Source of the DNA: Candidatus Phytoplasma asteris
GTDB lineage: Bacteria > Bacillota_I > Bacilli_A > Acholeplasmatales > Acholeplasmataceae
Assembly: GCF_038505995.1 (NCBI RefSeq)
Contig: NZ_CP128414.1
Location: 620,001 to 684,000, forward strand
DNA: 64,000 nucleotides
Direction: 5' to 3'
Shown here: piece by piece, positions 1-10,353 of the stretch
Numbering within the stretch: position 1 is the stretch's first letter
How the letters are laid out: every line of letters begins with the position of its first letter
Position numbers and translations under genes: made by a program
Notes under the pieces: model-generated
What the model was told of the DNA's origin: nothing
Seen by the model: only the letters and a program-made list of their open reading frames with translations
Database searches by the model: none

Positions 1-570
1 TATTGAACTGTTTAATGTAGTTTTTTTATTTAACATTTCATTTACTATTATAGCAAATTATTATAAATTTTATTTTGATAAAAAAATATTTGTAATAAAT
101 TTATCATTAATTTGTTCTAAATTATCTTTTTGTTTCTATAATTATTTGTCAACCAATCTTTTGATATCATTATTTGCCTCTTTATTTTTTTTATTTTTGC
201 CACATTTTTGCCAAGACTTATTAATTGCAACTTGAAAATTATTTTGATAATGCTTTTTCTGAAATTTCTTTTAATTGCAAATGCTTTGAAATTTTAACTC
301 AAAAAGGCTAGAAGATAATTATTATCAAAGTAATTTATTATGATGGATTATAATTTTTCAACACTTCACAAAAGAAACAATCAAATTATGATTTAGCCCT
401 ATTTTTATTTTTTGCCTCTATATTTCGATTTGGTAAAAATAAAATACTTTTTAATGAACCCCAAACTTAAAAAACCTCAAACGTTTTATTTACCAACAAA
501 ACAATTTAATCTAAAAAACAAAAACAAAATCAAATTTCAAAAACAATACACAAAAGAAAGGAGCTTTTTT
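1..570. other. AT-rich intergenic region upstream of plsX
   Basis: No convincing gene is visible on either strand. A TATAAT at 349-354 could be the -10 box of the plsX operon, but no good -35 accompanies it. An open frame runs upstream of plsX from 412, but its Lys/Asn-rich residues do not resemble PlsX and it lacks a ribosome binding site, so it is treated as leader. Confidence 0.5.
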
Positions 571-1686
571 ATGATTAAAATAGCAATAGATGCCATGGGA
601 GGCGATTTTGCCCCATTAGAAATTGTCAAAGGAACCTTGCTTGCCTTAAATAAAAATAAAGAACTTCACGTCGTTTTATATGGCAATCAAAAATTAATAA
701 CTCCACTTATTGAAAAAACTCCTTTTTTTGGCAACAACCAAATTACTATCAAACACACCCCTTATTTTTTAAGATCAGCCGACAAAAATATAAGAGACCA
801 ATTAAAAGCCACTCCCAACGCTTCTTTATTTTTAGCGCTTGAAGCAGCCAAACAAGATGAGGTTCAAGGAGTAGTTTCGGCAGGCGCTACCCAAATTTTG
901 GTCTTAGCAAGTCATCTTATTCTTAAAAAAATGCCTTTAATGCAAAGAATTGCCATTGCCCCTATGTTTAATTCCTTTGATAATCGAACAAGAATTTTGT
1001 TAGATGCAGGCGCTAACACCGAACTAAAACCCCAGCATTTGCACACTTTTGCAAATTATGCCACCATTATTGCCAAAGAAATTTTAGAAATTCCAAATCC
1101 CCAAATAAAACTACTTAACATCGGAACAGAGCCTACCAAAGGAAGAGCTTTGGAACTTGAAACTTACCAACTTTTATCCCAAGACTCCAATCTTAATTTT
1201 GGCGGTAACGAAGAACCTCAAAACCTTCTTACTACTTCAGCAGACATTTTATTAAGTGATGGATTTACTGCCAACATCGCCTTAAAAACTTATGAAGGCA
1301 CAATTCTTAATTTCATGAACCACTTAAAAACTATCCTTACTAAAAATCTTATCAAAAAAATGGCCACTAAAACTTTATTTAAAAAACCACTACAACAATT
1401 AAAAAACCAACTAGACCCACGCCAAATTGGAGGAGCTATGCTTTTAGGACTTAACAAAATTGTCATTAAAGCTCACGGCTCTTCCCAAGCTTACGCTTTT
1501 TGCCAAGCTATTTTACAAGCTCAAAAACTAATTAAAGCCCAAGTAAATCAAAAAATTGCTCATTCTTTAGAAAGTGCAAAAAACAAAGAAACCCAAAGTA
1601 AACAAACATCAACAACAAACACAGCTCCCAAAACCTCTGAAACTCCCAAAAATTCTGAAACCACCAAAGAAAGCCAACCCCTATGA
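571..1686 (+). CDS. plsX: PlsX, phosphate acyltransferase
   Basis: PlsX interconverts acyl-ACP or acyl-CoA and acyl-phosphate, the donor used by PlsY in phospholipid synthesis. The start is the ATG at 571, which follows AAAGGAG by seven bases and begins MIKIAIDAMGGDFAP, the classic PlsX N-terminus. SAGATQILVLAS and LSDGFTANIALKTYEG motifs also match the family. The last ~45 residues are a Thr/Lys/Ser/Glu-rich low-complexity tail that PlsX does not normally have. The TGA stop overlaps the rnc start (ATGA), so the two are probably translationally coupled. In an organism that likely takes up fatty acids, PlsX would act with FakA and DegV encoded later in the window (inference). Confidence 0.95.
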   Translation: MIKIAIDAMGGDFAPLEIVKGTLLALNKNKELHVVLYGNQKLITPLIEKTPFFGNNQITIKHTPYFLRSADKNIRDQLKATPNASLFLALEAAKQDEVQGVVSAGATQILVLASHLILKKMPLMQRIAIAPMFNSFDNRTRILLDAGANTELKPQHLHTFANYATIIAKEILEIPNPQIKLLNIGTEPTKGRALELETYQLLSQDSNLNFGGNEEPQNLLTTSADILLSDGFTANIALKTYEGTILNFMNHLKTILTKNLIKKMATKTLFKKPLQQLKNQLDPRQIGGAMLLGLNKIVIKAHGSSQAYAFCQAILQAQKLIKAQVNQKIAHSLESAKNKETQSKQTSTTNTAPKTSETPKNSETTKESQPL

Positions 1687-2399
1687 AAAACATCCAAACT
1701 CTTTTTCAAACCCTCAATATCACTCCCCAAAACCTTGCCCTTTACAAACAAGCTCTTACCCACAGCTCTTATTCTAACGAACAAAACCCACCCCAAGAAG
1801 ACAACGAAAGACTTGAATTTTTAGGAGATGCCATCGTAGGCTTACTTATGGCTGACTATCTTTATTCCCAATCCAAAGAAGACGAAGGCATTATGACTAA
1901 AAAAAGAGCTCAAGCGGTGTGTGAAAGGTCACTTACCATCTACGCTCAAAACATTGAATTGCAAAATTATCTTCTTTTAGGCAAAGGCGAAAAAAACAAA
2001 GATTTTAATGCTAAAAGTATTATGGCAGATACTTTTGAAGCCTTATTTGGTGCTATTTATCTTGATTTAGGATATTTGACAGCCAAAAAAGTTTTTCATA
2101 ATATTGTCTTACCTCACTTAGCCAAAACTATCTATATTATTGATTTTAAAACTCAATTACAAGAAATAGTTCAGTCAGAAAAAAAAACTATCCAATATAA
2201 AATAGTCCAAGAGCAAGGACCTGCTCATTCTAAAAATTTTGTAGCAGAAGTTTATTTAGAAAAAAATCTTTTAGGAACAGGTGAAGGCAGCACTAAAAAA
2301 GCCGCTGAGCAAAAAGCAGCCCAACAAGCATTATCAAAAGTTGCCAAGCCCAAAGAACTACTCAACAACAAAGGCGGCAAAGAAAAGGAGCTTCAATAA
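1683..2399 (+). CDS. rnc: Ribonuclease III
   Basis: Double-stranded-RNA endonuclease for rRNA precursor processing and mRNA turnover. The signature ERLEFLGDAIVG lies near residues 42-53, and the second acidic cluster ADTFEALFGAIYLD follows. A C-terminal dsRNA-binding domain (about 155-220) has the usual GTGEGSTKKAAEQKAAQQAL ending. The length of 238 residues is normal. It overlaps plsX by 4 bp and is followed 4 bp later by dnaD; plsX-rnc linkage is common in Firmicutes and Mollicutes. Confidence 0.96.
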   Translation: MKNIQTLFQTLNITPQNLALYKQALTHSSYSNEQNPPQEDNERLEFLGDAIVGLLMADYLYSQSKEDEGIMTKKRAQAVCERSLTIYAQNIELQNYLLLGKGEKNKDFNAKSIMADTFEALFGAIYLDLGYLTAKKVFHNIVLPHLAKTIYIIDFKTQLQEIVQSEKKTIQYKIVQEQGPAHSKNFVAEVYLEKNLLGTGEGSTKKAAEQKAAQQALSKVAKPKELLNNKGGKEKELQ

Positions 2400-2403
2400 T
2401 AAT

Positions 2404-3024
2404 ATGGTTATGTTTCAAAAAATTTACGAAGATGGTTTTTTACAAGTAGAAAAAATGTTAATTCAAGAATACCAAAAATTAGGATTAACCTACCCTGAAC
2501 TAACTATTTTGCTATTCTTACTAGATTTTTCCAAAAAACGCGTCTTTTCGTCCAACGCCTTAGCCAAAAAAGCAGGAATCACTAAAAAAGAAGTAGAACA
2601 TATTTTAGAACAATTAATGTCAAAGGATTTTTTTGACCTTTCCCAAGAAACTAAAAACCATAAAATTATTGAAGTTTTTTCACTACACCCCACTTTTGCC
2701 AAGCTAGAAAAAATCTATCAAGACCAAATTCGCGAATCCAAACGCCAAAACCAACTTACCTTAATCCAACAAACTATTGAATATTTAGAACACAACAAAG
2801 GACAAACTCTTACATCTAACGAATTAGACTTAGTTAGAAATTGGTATCAAGACCAAGAATTTAGTCATGAAGAAATTAAAAACACAATTGAAGAAGCTCT
2901 TTGTGTTAAAAAAACCTCTGTTTTTTACATCAACACTTTGCTTGGCAAAAAGAAATTTTTGACAGTTATACCCGATGAAAAAGCAGACAAAGCCTTAGCA
3001 AAACTTTTTAAAAAAATAAAATAA
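2404..3024 (+). CDS. dnaD: DnaD-like replication initiation protein
   Basis: DnaD helps remodel the origin and load the replicative helicase in low-GC Gram-positive relatives. The product is 206 residues: an N-terminal winged-helix part (LTYPELTILLFLLDFSKK ... ALAKKAGITKKEVEHILEQL) and a C-terminal DnaD domain (YLEHNKGQTLTSNELDLVRNW ... YINTLLGKKK). AAAGGAG lies about 15 bp upstream of the ATG at 2404; an ATG two codons later is an alternative. The frame stays open further upstream inside rnc, but that part does not resemble DnaD. It is third in the plsX-rnc operon. Confidence 0.8.
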   Translation: MVMFQKIYEDGFLQVEKMLIQEYQKLGLTYPELTILLFLLDFSKKRVFSSNALAKKAGITKKEVEHILEQLMSKDFFDLSQETKNHKIIEVFSLHPTFAKLEKIYQDQIRESKRQNQLTLIQQTIEYLEHNKGQTLTSNELDLVRNWYQDQEFSHEEIKNTIEEALCVKKTSVFYINTLLGKKKFLTVIPDEKADKALAKLFKKIK

Positions 3025-3150
3025 CACTCAGTTTGGGCAAACAAAAAGTCAAGCTTACTCTTTTTATGTGTTATAATTACTTATGTAATTATTTTTTTAG
3101 TATTTCAATTATTTTATTTATGAAAAATAACTAGTAAAGGAATTAAAAAG

Positions 3151-3618
3151 ATGAAATTTTTAGCAACTAAACGAGGAAAAATGATTACTGGCATTATTTT
3201 TATTACTGTTACTCTTTATGTAGGTTTAGGTTTTTATATTTCTTTTAATCCTGTTAACTGGCTTTCTCCTAAAAAAGTTTGGGCAAAACAAGCAGCTCAA
3301 AATTTGTATAATTCAGTTGAAAAGTTAACAAAAGAAGAAAATAAAGGCAATGTTAATTCCAAACTTGCCAGCATTAAAACTAATTTAGAAGCAGTAAATA
3401 AACACGTAATTGCATATTATAAAGAATCAACTAGCAATGAATACGAAGTAGTAAAAGACCTATACGAAAAAATTGTTAAAGCAAAAGACGATGCTTATGA
3501 TTATTTAAAAAAAAACGATAATAAAGCAGATGATACAATTTTTTCAAATATAAAAAAATTATTTAAAAACGATAATGCCAAAAACCTCCAAGAAAAAGTT
3601 AATAATTTAACCAAATAA
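3151..3618 (+). CDS. Small membrane-anchored or secreted protein, unknown function
   Basis: Not recognised. The 155-residue product starts with a positively charged stretch (KFLATKRGKM) and one hydrophobic segment (about residues 12-32), which could be an uncleaved signal anchor or a long signal peptide. The remainder is Lys/Asn/Glu-rich, predicted helical and probably outside the cell. A GTAAAGGA sequence precedes the ATG, and a strong terminator follows the stop immediately, so this is a real monocistronic unit. Small secreted proteins are often effectors in phytoplasmas, but nothing here proves that role. Confidence 0.6.
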   Translation: MKFLATKRGKMITGIIFITVTLYVGLGFYISFNPVNWLSPKKVWAKQAAQNLYNSVEKLTKEENKGNVNSKLASIKTNLEAVNKHVIAYYKESTSNEYEVVKDLYEKIVKAKDDAYDYLKKNDNKADDTIFSNIKKLFKNDNAKNLQEKVNNLTK

Positions 3619-3646
3619 AAACACCCTTATTAAGGGTGTTTTTTAT
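3617..3646 (+). terminator. Rho-independent terminator
   Basis: A perfect 12-bp inverted repeat AAAACACCCTTA/TAAGGGTGTTTT runs into a T tract, directly after the stop of the small membrane protein gene. Confidence 0.9.
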
Positions 3647-3656
3647 TATACATATA

Positions 3657-3688
3657 AAAAAAACTACCTTAAAAAGGTAGTTTTTTTC
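3657..3688. terminator. Bidirectional terminator at the pyrG 3' end
   Basis: Perfect 10-bp stem AAACTACCTT/AAGGTAGTTT with a 3-nt loop, A-rich on one side and T-rich on the other. It can end the pyrG operon on the - strand and back up the terminator at 3617 on the + strand. Confidence 0.88.
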
Positions 3689-3697
3689 ATTTATAAA

Positions 3698-5320
3698 TTA
3701 TTTATTTTTTTGATTTAATAAAGACGCTTCAACAAACCCTTTAAATAAAGGATGTGGTTTTAATGGTCTTGACAAAAACTCAGGATGAAATTGTACTGCA
3801 ATAAACCAAGGATGGCTTTTTAACTCAATAATTTCACAAAGCTTTTGTTCTTGATTTATTCCAGAAACAACAAAATCATTATTTTTTTCAAATAAAGCAA
3901 CATAATGAGGATTCATCTCAAAACGATGACGATGTCTTTCATAAATTATTTCTTGATTATAAATAGCTTTACTTTTGGTGTTGGCTTTAAGATGGCACGG
4001 ATAAGAACCTAATCGCAGGGTTCCTCCTAAATTGCTGTCAACTATTTTTTTAGTAATTACAGGATGCGGCGTCTTTTCGTCAACTTCCAAAGAATTGGCA
4101 CCTTGTAAATGTAGCACATTGCGGGCATATTCAATAACTGCTAACTGCATACCTAGACAAATCCCAAAGAAAGGAATATTGTTAGTTCTTGCATAATTAA
4201 TGGCTAAAATTTTGCCTTCAATAGCGCGATTGCCAAAACCATAAGGAACTAAAATACCATCATAGTCTTCAAGCAAAGAAGAAATATTGTCTGGCGTTAC
4301 TTTTTCAGCATCTATCCATTTAATTTCCAGTTTACAATTATATTGATAAGAAGCATGTTTAAGAGCTTCTATGATTGATAAATAAGCATCATGTAAAACA
4401 ATGTATTTACCCACTAGAGCAATGACTACTTTTTTTTCTAAATTTTGGATGCGTGTAATTAGTTGTTGCCAGGCTTGCAAATCGGCGTTTGAAAAATTAG
4501 TAAGTTTTAAATGTTGTAAAATAAAATCATCGATTCCTTGATGATGCAAGTTAAGAATCATTTGATATAAAATATCAACATCTAAGGCTTCAAAAATAGC
4601 TTGTGGATTGATGTCACATAAAGCAGCAATTTTATTTTTGGTTTCTTGGTTGATAGGAACTTCACTACGTAAGACCAAAATTTGAGGTTGTATTCCTAAA
4701 GCACGTAATTCTTTAACGCTGTGTTGGGTAGGTTTTGTTTTGATTTCTTGAGCTTTTTTTAAATAAGGAACTAAAGTGGTATGAAGATACAAAACATTGT
4801 GATAACCAAAATCAAAGCGCACTTGTCTGATGGCTTCTAAAAAAGGCGATGATTCAATGTCTCCTACGGTGCCTCCAATTTCTACAATAACAACATCTGA
4901 TTTGTGAAAAAGAGCAGCATCAATTAGTTTTTGTTTGATTTCTTCAGTGATGTGTGGAATAACTTGAACGGTTTTACCTAAGTATTTGCCTTCGCGTTCT
5001 TTATTGATCACACTTTGATAAATTTGCCCTGCAGTGACATTTGACTTTTTGCTCATGTTTTCATCTAAAAATCTTTCATAATGACCCAAATCAAGATCAG
5101 TTTCAGCGCCATCATCAGTGACAAAGACCTCACCGTGTTGATAAGGGCTCATTGTTCCAGGATCAATATTAATATAAGGATCTAGTTTTTGAATACTTAC
5201 TTTAAGACCTCTATTTTTTAAAATTTGTCCAATAGAAGCAGCAGTGATGCCTTTTCCTAGGCTTGAAACGACTCCTCCAGTAATAAAAATAAATTTGGTT
5301 TTTAAATCTTTATTATTCAA
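3698..5320 (-). CDS. pyrG: CTP synthase
   Basis: Converts UTP to CTP using glutamine nitrogen and ATP. The N-terminal synthetase domain begins [16 protein letters not shown] (P-loop) and contains [20 protein letters not shown]. The C-terminal class I glutamine amidotransferase domain has the nucleophile Cys in [18 protein letters not shown] and the His-Glu pair in [10 protein letters not shown]. The length of 540 residues is typical. It is followed by psd and pssA on the complementary strand order pssA-psd-pyrG with 4-12 bp gaps, forming an operon that makes CTP and the CTP-dependent phospholipids. Confidence 0.97.
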   Translation of the reverse strand: MNNKDLKTKFIFITGGVVSSLGKGITAASIGQILKNRGLKVSIQKLDPYINIDPGTMSPYQHGEVFVTDDGAETDLDLGHYERFLDENMSKKSNVTAGQIYQSVINKEREGKYLGKTVQVIPHITEEIKQKLIDAALFHKSDVVIVEIGGTVGDIESSPFLEAIRQVRFDFGYHNVLYLHTTLVPYLKKAQEIKTKPTQHSVKELRALGIQPQILVLRSEVPINQETKNKIAALCDINPQAIFEALDVDILYQMILNLHHQGIDDFILQHLKLTNFSNADLQAWQQLITRIQNLEKKVVIALVGKYIVLHDAYLSIIEALKHASYQYNCKLEIKWIDAEKVTPDNISSLLEDYDGILVPYGFGNRAIEGKILAINYARTNNIPFFGICLGMQLAVIEYARNVLHLQGANSLEVDEKTPHPVITKKIVDSNLGGTLRLGSYPCHLKANTKSKAIYNQEIIYERHRHRFEMNPHYVALFEKNNDFVVSGINQEQKLCEIIELKSHPWFIAVQFHPEFLSRPLKPHPLFKGFVEASLLNQKNK

Positions 5321-5324
5321 GTTT

Positions 5325-6311
5325 TTATACTTCGCTTTCTTTATGATTGGCTTGTGTGGTGCAATTGGAGTTTTGATTTGATTTTGGTTGGGGTGTAATG
5401 GGTTCAGAGAAGGATTTATAAGTGATTGGATGGGGCTTTGTAGGAGTTATTTTTTTACCAATAACAGTTAAAATAGGGATTTGGGTTTCATATCTTTTTT
5501 GGGTGTGTTCTAAAATACGAGGATCAAATGAAACTATATTTTTTTTAACTAAGATAATAATAGTTGAACCTCCTGTATCAAAATAGCCTTTTTCTTGACC
5601 TTTTGAAAACGTTTGCAAAGGATGATTTTGGATTTTTCCTACCAATGTGGCTCCTACTTCTATTTGAACTATTTTACCAAAATTTTTGGTTTGTAAGATA
5701 CTATATTCGCGAGTGTTTGTTTTAAACACATCAAAACTTTCAAAGGCAATGGGATTTACTGTATGTAATTTTCCTTTGATTTTGCAAGGAAACATTTGAA
5801 AAAAACCTTCGTCTACAAAAAGATAACGGTGATAATCATGGGGTTCTAAGCGGAAAATAAGCAAATAGCCTTCCTCGTATTCTTGAGCTAATGTGGGATT
5901 TTGCAACAAATCAACTAAACTGTAATTGGTTTCTTTGATGCAATAGAGTGCTTTTTTGGTGATAGGATAAATGCTTAATTTGGATTCACAAGGACTGATA
6001 AAAGCAAAGTTGTCTTGAGGAATAGCAAGTTCTTTGTATTTTCTTGTAAAAAAATCATTATAAGAACTAAATTTTTGTTTTTCAAATAAGCTTAAATCAA
6101 TTTGGTGTTGTTCGATGATTTTCAAAGCGTATTGGCGTGACCAAGGAGAATAAAAATACAGATTAACTAACCAAGAAATAGGTTTAGTGATCAAAATTTT
6201 GAGAAGGCATCTTTTCCAAAAGTTTTTTTCTAAGTTTGTGTATAAAAATTTTTGCAGGCGACTTGCTGGGTCTTGACAAATAATTTTTCCTTCTAAATTA
6301 ACTATTTTCAT
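5325..6311 (-). CDS. psd: Phosphatidylserine decarboxylase proenzyme
   Basis: Decarboxylates phosphatidylserine to phosphatidylethanolamine. The conserved [17 protein letters not shown] (about 153-169) and the self-cleavage motif GGST at residues 247-250 are present; the Ser becomes the pyruvoyl group. Family members usually have LGST, so the Leu-to-Gly change is a small variation. A Gln/Asn/Lys-rich tail ends the protein. It lies 12 bp after pssA, which makes its substrate, and 4 bp before pyrG. Confidence 0.93.
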   Translation of the reverse strand: MKIVNLEGKIICQDPASRLQKFLYTNLEKNFWKRCLLKILITKPISWLVNLYFYSPWSRQYALKIIEQHQIDLSLFEKQKFSSYNDFFTRKYKELAIPQDNFAFISPCESKLSIYPITKKALYCIKETNYSLVDLLQNPTLAQEYEEGYLLIFRLEPHDYHRYLFVDEGFFQMFPCKIKGKLHTVNPIAFESFDVFKTNTREYSILQTKNFGKIVQIEVGATLVGKIQNHPLQTFSKGQEKGYFDTGGSTIIILVKKNIVSFDPRILEHTQKRYETQIPILTVIGKKITPTKPHPITYKSFSEPITPQPKSNQNSNCTTQANHKESEV

Positions 6312-6323
6312 ATTGTAAATCGC

Positions 6324-7058
6324 TCACTTTGTAATTGCCATTGGTAACAAATATTTTAATAAGATTTTAAGCAACATAAATAGGATAAAATTTAGTGCTA
6401 ATAATAAAATAATTGTTATTGTAGTTTTGGCTTTTGGCTTGGGGAAATGGATTTTTTTACAAAGAAATAAAAAAGTTAAAAGTAATATGCAGGCAAAATG
6501 AAACCAAAAAAAAGTAGGTCTTTGTTCGATAAATCCTAAACTTTTGAAATCCCAAGTTTTGCAAATAAACTTAGCTAAAAATAAAAAAGGAAATAAAATA
6601 GCAGCTGCAGTTACGGGCAAACCTGTAAAATAAGAAGGGCTTTGAGAGTCGTATTTTTGGGTTTCAGCTAAAACATTATAATAAGCAAGTCTAATTAAGG
6701 CTGCCAAAAGATAAAAGCCCCAAACTAGCCAAACAAGTGCAAATAGCCAAAATTCTTCTTTTAGGGTTGAAGTTTCACCTTTGAAACTCAAAGAATAGTT
6801 AATAAAAATAGGAAGGACGCCAAAGCTTATTATATCGGCTAAAGAATCAATTTGAATGCCATAGCTTTTTTCTGTATGACTGCGATTTTTTTTGGTTCGG
6901 CTTACCACACCATCAAACATATCACAAACGCCTGATATTAATAGGCAGATTAAAGCAGAAGTGTATTTGCCGCAAGCACCAAAGCCAATGCCACAAAAAC
7001 CACTCATTAAATTTAGGTAAGTTAAATAAGTTGTATAATTGTAAAAACCTAAAAACAT
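6324..7058 (-). CDS. pssA: CDP-diacylglycerol-serine O-phosphatidyltransferase
   Basis: Makes phosphatidylserine from CDP-diacylglycerol and serine at the membrane. The CDP-alcohol phosphotransferase signature is complete: D46, D49, G50, R54, G67, D71 and D75 in CDMFDGVVSR ... GIQIDSLAD, except that Ser replaces the usual Ala before Arg54. Several hydrophobic helices follow and the end is Lys-rich. It is first gene of the pssA-psd-pyrG run. Confidence 0.93.
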   Translation of the reverse strand: MFLGFYNYTTYLTYLNLMSGFCGIGFGACGKYTSALICLLISGVCDMFDGVVSRTKKNRSHTEKSYGIQIDSLADIISFGVLPIFINYSLSFKGETSTLKEEFWLFALVWLVWGFYLLAALIRLAYYNVLAETQKYDSQSPSYFTGLPVTAAAILFPFLFLAKFICKTWDFKSLGFIEQRPTFFWFHFACILLLTFLFLCKKIHFPKPKAKTTITIILLLALNFILFMLLKILLKYLLPMAITK

Positions 7059-7130
7059 ATTATTTAACCTCGTTTTACTAATGTTTTTTCTTAAACCATT
7101 TTTGGTTGTTTAGAGTTGGGGGAAATAAAA

Positions 7131-7165
7131 AAGGAAAAATCCCTTATCAATCAAGAATAAAGGAT
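7131..7165 (-). terminator. Terminator downstream of rpoE
   Basis: On the - strand, ATCCTTTAT pairs with ATAAGGGAT (one G-U pair) and is followed by TTTTTCC. It lies between the rpoE stop and the pssA start and would separate the two units. Confidence 0.65.
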
Positions 7166-7233
7166 ATTAATGAACTTAAAAAACTTGATAATTATTGATT
7201 GGTTGTTTGTAAATGCAAATTGTAAAGTAGTAA

Positions 7234-7743
7234 TTATTTTTCATAAAGATGTTCGTATTCTTCTTCTAATGGATCTTCATAATCATCTTTGTCTTCTAAA
7301 ACAATATCATCTTCAATTTTGTCATCGTCTTTGTTTTGTTCTTCTGAAGGTTTGTCTTCTAAATCAAGCAAATCATCTTGTAGAGGGTCAGTTTGGACAG
7401 TGTCTTTGTCAGAAAGGAAATCCTCAAAATCTAATTCTTGTAAATTAGTATCTTCGTCTAGAGGTTCGTCGTTTGAAATTTGAGTTTTTTCAAAAAAATC
7501 TTTATCCCAAAAAAGTTTATTATTTTCTTTAATAATTAATTGATTGTCTTCACAAAAAACAAATTTTCCGCTCAAAGCGATGTCTAAATAAAGCTGATTA
7601 GCTACATTGGGGTTGTTATTTGGGATTTGGTGTTTTTGCAATGTTTGTTTTAATAAATCATAGACTGAAACAGGATTGTGATGTTTTTTCATAATGTCAT
7701 AAGCAGTTTCCAAAAGTGATTTTGGAGTTTTGGTTTTTTTCAT
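7234..7743 (-). CDS. rpoE: RNA polymerase delta subunit
   Basis: Delta is a Firmicute/Mollicute RNA polymerase accessory factor that promotes recycling and specificity. Residues 1-85 form the HARE-HTH domain (LLETAYDIMKKHHNPVSVYD ... LYLDIALSGKFVF). From about 95 to the end the chain is almost all Asp/Glu/Leu, the disordered polyanionic tail typical of delta. AAAGGAGGT lies just upstream of the ATG. The opposite strand has an open frame that is only the Ser-rich shadow of the acidic tail. Confidence 0.93.
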   Translation of the reverse strand: MKKTKTPKSLLETAYDIMKKHHNPVSVYDLLKQTLQKHQIPNNNPNVANQLYLDIALSGKFVFCEDNQLIIKENNKLFWDKDFFEKTQISNDEPLDEDTNLQELDFEDFLSDKDTVQTDPLQDDLLDLEDKPSEEQNKDDDKIEDDIVLEDKDDYEDPLEEEYEHLYEK

Positions 7744-7866
7744 AAAATACCTCCTTTTAATGTAATAATGTTTGGGATTTGGGAAATAATGATAAGTGAT
7801 AAAATAAAAAGAAAAGAAAAGGGCTAAATAAAATAAAGAAATGCAAAATATGGGGGGGTAAAAATT

Positions 7867-8151
7867 TTAGAATTCTATCAAATATCCAGATGCTTTTTGC
7901 ATGAGTTCTTTGGATTTTCTTTCTAACTTTTTTAAAGCAGCATTAAAAGCCAACAAAACGCTTTCTTGGAGAATTGCTTTGCTGTGAATTTGAGAAATAA
8001 TAACATCTACGACTTGTTTGGTGCCTTGTAAAACAATTTCTACATCCCCTGCTTTGCCAATAAATTCTTGTAATTCTAATTGTTGTTGGGCGTTTTCAAT
8101 TGCTTCTTGCATTTTTTTTAATTTTTCAAACATATTAGATTGTGTTTTCAT
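7867..8151 (-). CDS. ybaB: YbaB/EbfC family nucleoid-associated protein
   Basis: A 94-residue DNA-binding protein thought to act in nucleoid organisation or recombination. It begins with an amphipathic helix (MFEKLKKMQEAIENAQQQLE), followed by the family core in which residues resembling GxGDVEIVLQGTKQVVDVIIS are visible. It starts 12 bp after dnaX, the standard dnaX-ybaB pair; recR, often third, is absent here. Confidence 0.9.
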   Translation of the reverse strand: MKTQSNMFEKLKKMQEAIENAQQQLELQEFIGKAGDVEIVLQGTKQVVDVIISQIHSKAILQESVLLAFNAALKKLERKSKELMQKASGYLIEF

Positions 8152-8163
8152 AATTTTTTGCTC

Positions 8164-10146
8164 CTAGTTAATTATTTCTACTATATCTTTACCAAAAAAA
8201 TCATAAGCTAGTTGGATAATAGCAGGCTTGGTTGGTTGGGTCGCTTTGATTTGATATAAGTCAAGATCAAAATTGCAAGTAGCTGTGAATTTTGCAATTG
8301 ATGCCTGGTTTGGATGAGGATGATTTTTGTTGTAAAAAGTTTCTAAGGCTTGCCAATCTTGTTTTAAAAAAGCAATGTAGTCTGTAATTGCAAAAGTGTC
8401 GTTATTCAAAATTTCTAAAGCTTTTTGTTTGATGTTTTTTTGTAAAACAAGTTCAAAGGCATCTTCATCTTCAAAAACTAAAATCATTTGTTGGGATTGA
8501 CTCAAAGCAACTATTTTTCCTCTATCCAAAATTTCGGATACATTTTTATAATAACTGTGAGTAGAATAGCGATTTTTTAAATTTGTCCAAAAATTTGTTA
8601 TTTTGTTTTTGGTTGGCTCGTCTTGATTAGATAAAATATTAATTGCAAATGATATCAAATCACAAAGAGAAGAATTGGAAAAATAAGGGTTTTTTTTTGT
8701 TGGGGATTTGGTTTCTTGTGAGTTTTGGGAAGGCAAGTTATTTTGTTGAGTCAATTCGGAGGTAGTAGAATTGTTAGGTGTTTTTTGTGAAAAATTATTT
8801 TGAGACTGTAAATCTTGGACTGGATGCAGATATTCTGTTTTTGGTGCTTTTGGTGGTTTTTCGTTTGCTATTGACGCAAGTTTAGTTAGTTTGATTTTTT
8901 CTGTTTTGTCAAAGGTTTTTTTTTCTGTATTGTTTTGGGTAAGCTTTGTTGGTTCATAATTTTCTTTGGCATTTGTTTCATCTAATGCAAGTGATGCTTG
9001 CTCATTATTGTAAATATTTGTTTTATTTGTTACAAATTGTTGGGTTTCTTGTAAATTGGCTTGAAATTGAAAAGAATGTAGAGAGCATATTTGCAAAAAG
9101 GCAATTTCTACCAAAGATTTTTTTTGATCGCTTTTTTTGAGGTCTTGTTGTAATTTAATTAAGATTCTTAAAAAATGATCAATGTGGTTTGTTTCTTCAA
9201 GCAATAATATTTTTTGGTCTTGGGAAAGTGGCGATGTTTTGGAATCTTTTTTATTTTTGGCATTCCAAATTAAATAATCTTTGATAGCATCAATTAAATC
9301 TAAAATTAAAAGGTCGATGTTTTTGCCTGAATCAATTACTTTGTGCAAAAGTTGCAATGCTTTGATCGCTTCTTTTTTTAGTAGATTTTGGAACATTTTT
9401 TTGATAATGCTGGCAGACACCGTACCTTTAATATTTGCAACATCTTCTGAAGTAATCAAATTATTTTGATAAGCGCTTACCTGATCTAACAAACTAAGGG
9501 CGTTTCGCATTCCACCTTCCGAATGGCAAGCAATGCTTTTGATGGCATCTTCAGTGATAAACATATTTTCCAAAGCAGCAATTTTGGTTAATTGTGCAGT
9601 GATGTTTTTGAGGTTCAAATTTTCAAAGGCAAAACTTTGGGCGCGCGAAAAAATGGTGTCAGGGATTTTATAAATTTCGGTAGTAATCAAGATGAAAACT
9701 ACATGTTCGGGCGGTTCTTCTAAAATTTTTAACAAAGCGTTAAAAGCGTTTGGCGTAAGGACGTGAACTTCGTCAATAATATAGACTTTGTATTTGCCTG
9801 TGTGAGCTTTGTATTGGGCTTTATCCTGTAATTCTCTGATTTCGTCAACCCCATTATAAGAAGCGCCATCAATTTCTGTGATGTCTGTGTTTGCTTTGGT
9901 AAAGTTTTGGCAATAATGACAAGAAAAACACACATCTCCTTGATTGGGCAACAAGCAATTAATGGCTTTGGCAAAAATTTTGGCTAAAGTAGTTTTTCCA
10001 GTACCTTTGTTGCCGCTAAAAAGATAACAATGATTAATTTTTTGGTATCTGATGGCATTTTTTAAAGTTTGGATAATAATTTCTTGACCGACAACATCTG
10101 CAAAAGTTTGTGGTCTGTATTTTCTGTATAAAACTAAATAAGACAC
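8164..10146 (-). CDS. dnaX: DNA polymerase III subunit gamma/tau
   Basis: Clamp-loader ATPase of the replisome. Walker A GNKGTGKT is at residues 45-52, and the zinc-binding cysteines are at about 64, 73, 76 and 79. The DExx box is YIIDEVHVLTPNAFNALLKI and the sensor/arginine-finger region is TTEIYKIPDTIFSRAQ. A long Gln/Asn/Thr/Lys-rich linker (about 365-495) separates the ATPase part from a poorly conserved C-terminal tau-like domain. At 660 residues it is long for a Mollicute. AGGAG precedes the ATG on the - strand. Confidence 0.96.
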   Translation of the reverse strand: MSYLVLYRKYRPQTFADVVGQEIIIQTLKNAIRYQKINHCYLFSGNKGTGKTTLAKIFAKAINCLLPNQGDVCFSCHYCQNFTKANTDITEIDGASYNGVDEIRELQDKAQYKAHTGKYKVYIIDEVHVLTPNAFNALLKILEEPPEHVVFILITTEIYKIPDTIFSRAQSFAFENLNLKNITAQLTKIAALENMFITEDAIKSIACHSEGGMRNALSLLDQVSAYQNNLITSEDVANIKGTVSASIIKKMFQNLLKKEAIKALQLLHKVIDSGKNIDLLILDLIDAIKDYLIWNAKNKKDSKTSPLSQDQKILLLEETNHIDHFLRILIKLQQDLKKSDQKKSLVEIAFLQICSLHSFQFQANLQETQQFVTNKTNIYNNEQASLALDETNAKENYEPTKLTQNNTEKKTFDKTEKIKLTKLASIANEKPPKAPKTEYLHPVQDLQSQNNFSQKTPNNSTTSELTQQNNLPSQNSQETKSPTKKNPYFSNSSLCDLISFAINILSNQDEPTKNKITNFWTNLKNRYSTHSYYKNVSEILDRGKIVALSQSQQMILVFEDEDAFELVLQKNIKQKALEILNNDTFAITDYIAFLKQDWQALETFYNKNHPHPNQASIAKFTATCNFDLDLYQIKATQPTKPAIIQLAYDFFGKDIVEIIN

Positions 10147-10353
10147 TAAAAACTCCTTTGATTAAATTATGCCCAAACCACAACAATACATCTAGATAAA
10201 TTAGAACATAAATAATTTTTTATATACAAAAAAATCTCCTAAATATTATAACATATTATTAGATGAAAATAGAAGTTTATTTTGCAAATTTGCAAATGAA
10301 TTATTTGTTTATTGTAATTAAAAATATTGATCTATTCTATGGTTAGAATACGA

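Noticed and set aside
412-570. Upstream extension of plsX to 412
   Set aside because: The extra 53 residues are unlike PlsX, and a consensus ribosome binding site precedes the ATG at 571.
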